Source: Candidatus Hodarchaeota archaeon (GTDB lineage: Archaea > Asgardarchaeota > Heimdallarchaeia > Hodarchaeales > Hodarchaeaceae). Taken from it: DNA of 7,726 nt. The notes below the pieces were generated by a model. The model did not search any database. It saw nothing but the letters and a program-made list of their open reading frames with translations, and was not told where the DNA came from. Shown here piece by piece: positions 6,071 to 7,726 of this stretch. Numbering within the stretch: the first letter of the stretch is position 1; each line of letters starts with the position of its first letter. The position numbers and the translations under genes are program-made. Location of the stretch: contig JAEOSP010000397.1 in NCBI GenBank assembly GCA_016840305.1, positions 1-7,726 on the forward strand, written 5' to 3'.

Positions 6071-6997
6071 TTATTCCAGAATTCTGTTCATAATTCGCAT
6101 TGCATCTTCACTTGATCTAATAATAATATCCTCATACATTGGAATTACTCCAAACTTTTCTATACTATCATGCAATTCTCTATCAGATTCACTTAAAATT
6201 ATTATATCAAGGAAATCTTTGTAAAGTTGTACAATCGAGAGAGGGGATACTTTATAACCCCAAGCTTTTAGAAATTTTGGAGTCGGCCCAGAAATTGCGT
6301 TCTCACCTATAATCGGACTTATGGCAATTTTTTTCCCTTTAGTAGTTATGAGTGCTTCTTTTATTGGATGAATCCCTATAATTGGCCCTATTGAGGATAC
6401 GGGATTACTCGGTCCTAATATAATGTAGTTTGCTTCTTTTATGGCTTTGAGTACTTCAGATGTAGTATTGCTAAGATCTCCTTCAAAAAAAACGTTGATA
6501 ACATCTGGTTCTCCTTTATACCGTACCCAATATTCTTGTAAATGCAAATTTTCACTTTTAGTTTTAATAATGGTTTTTATTGCTTGATTAGACATTGGAA
6601 TGATCTTTGATTGTATATTCAGCTTTTCAACGATTTTATTTGTCGCTTCAGTTAATGTTAATCCTTCATTCAATAACCAAGTTCTGTACAAACAAATTCC
6701 TGCATCTCGATCTCCCAAATTGAACCATATATCTTCTTTTAGATTTTCTCGTAGTGATTTAACCATATTAAATGAATCATTCTTTATTCCCCACCATTTG
6801 GTTTTGTCTATTATGTTAGCCATTGTAAATAGTACACTGTCAACGTCAGGAGATACATGGAGACCGTAGTAATTCCAATCATCACCAGTATTTCCAATCA
6901 CTGTAATATTATGAGGATCAATATAAGATTCGATATCTTGTATTAATTTTGGGGTACCAGTTCCTCCTGAAAGGAAGACTAAATTTGGAGAGGGCAT
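6071..6997 (-). CDS. cofD: CofD: 2-phospho-L-lactate transferase, F420 biosynthesis
   Basis: CofD transfers the phospho-lactyl (or phosphoenolpyruvyl) group from the guanylated CofC product to the deazaflavin Fo, giving F420-0 or dehydro-F420-0, with Mg2+. The 308-residue protein has the full family length and motifs: LSGGTGTPKL (9-18), NTGDDWNYYGLHVSPDVDSV (36-55) with the metal- and Fo-binding Asp residues, WWGIKNDSF (68-76), LGDRDAG (94-100), IPMSN (133-137), EYWVRYKG (155-162), GPSNPVSSIGPIIGI (195-209, phosphate loop) and ISPIIGENAISGP (226-238). It begins with ATG at 6995-6997, without a strong Shine-Dalgarno site. It is the first gene of the F420 block, 82 bp downstream of a TnpB gene in the same direction. 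The other Cof genes (cofE, cofG, cofH) are not in the window. Confidence 0.97.
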   Translation of the reverse strand: MPSPNLVFLSGGTGTPKLIQDIESYIDPHNITVIGNTGDDWNYYGLHVSPDVDSVLFTMANIIDKTKWWGIKNDSFNMVKSLRENLKEDIWFNLGDRDAGICLYRTWLLNEGLTLTEATNKIVEKLNIQSKIIPMSNQAIKTIIKTKSENLHLQEYWVRYKGEPDVINVFFEGDLSNTTSEVLKAIKEANYIILGPSNPVSSIGPIIGIHPIKEALITTKGKKIAISPIIGENAISGPTPKFLKAWGYKVSPLSIVQLYKDFLDIIILSESDRELHDSIEKFGVIPMYEDIIIRSSEDAMRIMNRILE

Positions 6998-7008
6998 TTA
7001 GTTCATCA

Positions 7009-7048
7009 AATGATGTCATTCTTCTATGAAATAAAATCCTAATGACAT
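7009..7048. promoter_or_regulatory. Inverted repeats around the putative cofD TATA box
   Basis: The minus strand has TTTTATTT (7029-7036) about 36 bases before the cofD ATG, a plausible TATA box giving a leader of roughly 10 bases. ATGTCATT (7013-7020) and its exact reverse complement AATGACAT (7041-7048) flank it symmetrically with 20 bases between. The proximal copy is also part of a smaller dyad, AATGA-TG-TCATT (7009-7020). Such sites around an archaeal TATA box can be operators. Alternatively they belong to the end of the neighbouring insertion element. Confidence 0.4.
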
Positions 7049-7065
7049 GACTGAATTCGTCGGCT

Positions 7066-7078
7066 AGCAAAAAATAAT
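7066..7078 (-). terminator. T-run after tnpB, candidate archaeal terminator
   Basis: On the minus strand a run of six T (7069-7074), preceded by ATTA, begins six bases beyond the tnpB stop codon. Archaeal RNA polymerase terminates at such T tracts without needing a hairpin. It could alternatively be internal to the guide RNA encoded at the tnpB 3' end. Confidence 0.3.
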
Positions 7079-7079
7079 C

Positions 7080-7726
7080 TTAAACTTTTTGAGGCACGAC
7101 AGGATGAGTCACACATCCCCTATCCGGCTGATCAGAACAAACAGAGTTGGAACTGACCGAAGGGACTACTTTTTTATCAGCAGGTATTCGCTGAAGAATA
7201 TTAATTGCTGCATTTTGATCAGCATTCAGACGCAGACCACAGGAACTACACAGATATAAACCACGAGATCGACGATTGCTTTTATTAATGACTCCACAAC
7301 CACTACATTGTTGAGAAGTATACGACTCTGAAACACGAATAACATTAATACCTACAAGTTTAGCTTTGTATTCAAGCATATGAAGCAATTTATTAAAAGG
7401 TATTTGAACAAAAGACTGGTTTATCCGTCTTCCTAAGTTACAATTCTGTTTCCAGCCATGATTGTAACCAATAACGAGGGTATCAATATAATTCTGTAAA
7501 CAGTGATTGATAATGAAACGAGAGGTCTGATGGAAAAAATCATTAATCTTATTCGTCCGGACACGGTGCATCCGTTGTATTCGATTACTAGTGTTTTTCT
7601 GATTGTAGATTTTTGCTAAAGCTCTATAATAAGCTAATTGCTTATTGTACCATTGGTTGATGGTTTTTACCACCCCGCCTTTGACGAGTAAGCCGTCTGA
7701 CGTAGCTACGAGGTTGGTAAGCCCAA
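7080..7726 (-). CDS. tnpB: TnpB, IS200/IS605-family RNA-guided nuclease, partial (5' end outside the window)
   Basis: Only the C-terminal part is visible. The longest ATG/GTG reading begins at GTG 7671-7673, but the frame stays open to the edge and continues as GLTNLVATSDGLLVKGG, the stretch just after the RuvC-I D-x-G of TnpB, so the catalytic Asp should be one or two codons outside. Downstream are VVKTINQWYNKQLA, the RuvC-II region VIGYNHGWKQ, NLGRRINQSFVQIPF, VSESYTSQQCSGCG and LCSSCG (the four-cysteine zinc ribbon) and RuvC-III ADQNAAINIL (Asp at 7218-7220). Gly-Tyr-Asn stands where most TnpB proteins have the RuvC-II Glu; a Glu occurs in SESYTS (7326-7328). TnpB proteins are guided by an RNA from the gene's 3' end and transposon right end, which would have to lie in the 82 bp before cofD. 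By eye the gene is richer in G+C than its neighbours. No TnpA is visible. Confidence 0.92.
   Translation of the reverse strand, partial: GLTNLVATSDGLLVKGGVVKTINQWYNKQLAYYRALAKIYNQKNTSNRIQRMHRVRTNKINDFFHQTSRFIINHCLQNYIDTLVIGYNHGWKQNCNLGRRINQSFVQIPFNKLLHMLEYKAKLVGINVIRVSESYTSQQCSGCGVINKSNRRSRGLYLCSSCGLRLNADQNAAINILQRIPADKKVVPSVSSNSVCSDQPDRGCVTHPVVPQKV

Larger units (their letters stand above)
6998..7079 (-). other. Probable right-end zone of the IS605-type element / possible omega-RNA 3' part
   Basis: In IS200/IS605 elements the tnpB 3' end and the following right end encode the guide RNA, whose 3' guide is copied from flanking DNA. With cofD starting at 6997, the element boundary should fall within these 82 bases or very near. 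I cannot identify the exact end or the hairpin. The inverted repeats at 7009-7048 and the T-run at 7069-7074 are the only structure seen. Confidence 0.3.

Noticed and set aside
6600..6869. Plus-strand open frame of 89 codons opposite cofD
   Set aside because: It is antisense to the strongly conserved CofD core, so it is a shadow.
7080..7673. Reading the TnpB as a 5'-truncated, dead gene starting at GTG 7673
   Set aside because: The frame continues without a stop to the window edge and encodes the expected RuvC-I-adjacent sequence, so the truncation comes from the window.

Overview
The window looks like a low-GC archaeal chromosome segment. The main evidence is a coenzyme F420 biosynthesis cluster (cofD, an archaeal NifR3/Dus-like TIM-barrel gene, cofC), weak or absent Shine-Dalgarno sites with TATA-like boxes a few tens of bases upstream, and an archaeal-style set of surface-glycan genes. 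An Asgard (Heimdallarchaeia-like) or other F420-producing archaeon would fit. That placement is inference; no rRNA or universal marker gene is present.

Layout, right to left, because all genes but one are on the minus strand. The right edge holds the C-terminal part of an IS200/IS605-type TnpB (7080 to beyond 7726); its frame is still open at the edge, so the gene is cut by the window, not necessarily broken. Only 82 bp separate it from cofD (6071-6997). A Dus/NifR3-related TIM-barrel protein (5309-6064) and cofC (4592-5263) follow, making a compact F420 block. Next come a stand-alone receiver-domain response regulator (4079-4453) and a mannose-1-phosphate guanylyltransferase (2932-3990). A small plus-strand gene for a zinc-ribbon protein with two membrane segments (2518-2901) converges on the latter. 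Divergent from that small gene is a polytopic membrane protein of the lysylphosphatidylglycerol-synthase TM/UPF0104 type (1350-2351). A Gfo/Idh/MocA-family sugar-nucleotide dehydrogenase with a TTG start (203-1219) follows.

The first ~190 bases would pass for empty intergenic DNA. Translated on the minus strand they are a decayed copy of the C-terminal part of the UPF0104-type membrane protein at 1350-2351, with one frameshift and two nonsense codons. The dehydrogenase gene therefore lies between an intact membrane protein gene and the relic of its paralogue.

Two functional themes emerge. CofC and CofD assemble the phospho-lactyl or phosphoenolpyruvyl side chain of F420; the flavoprotein-like TIM barrel between them is a candidate for an unassigned step such as dehydro-F420-0 reduction (hypothesis). 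ManC supplies GDP-mannose, the Gfo/Idh/MocA enzyme probably modifies a nucleotide sugar, and the UPF0104 protein resembles the membrane half of the archaeal glycosyltransferase AglD, which suggests surface glycan or glycolipid assembly. I found no tRNA, rRNA or CRISPR array.
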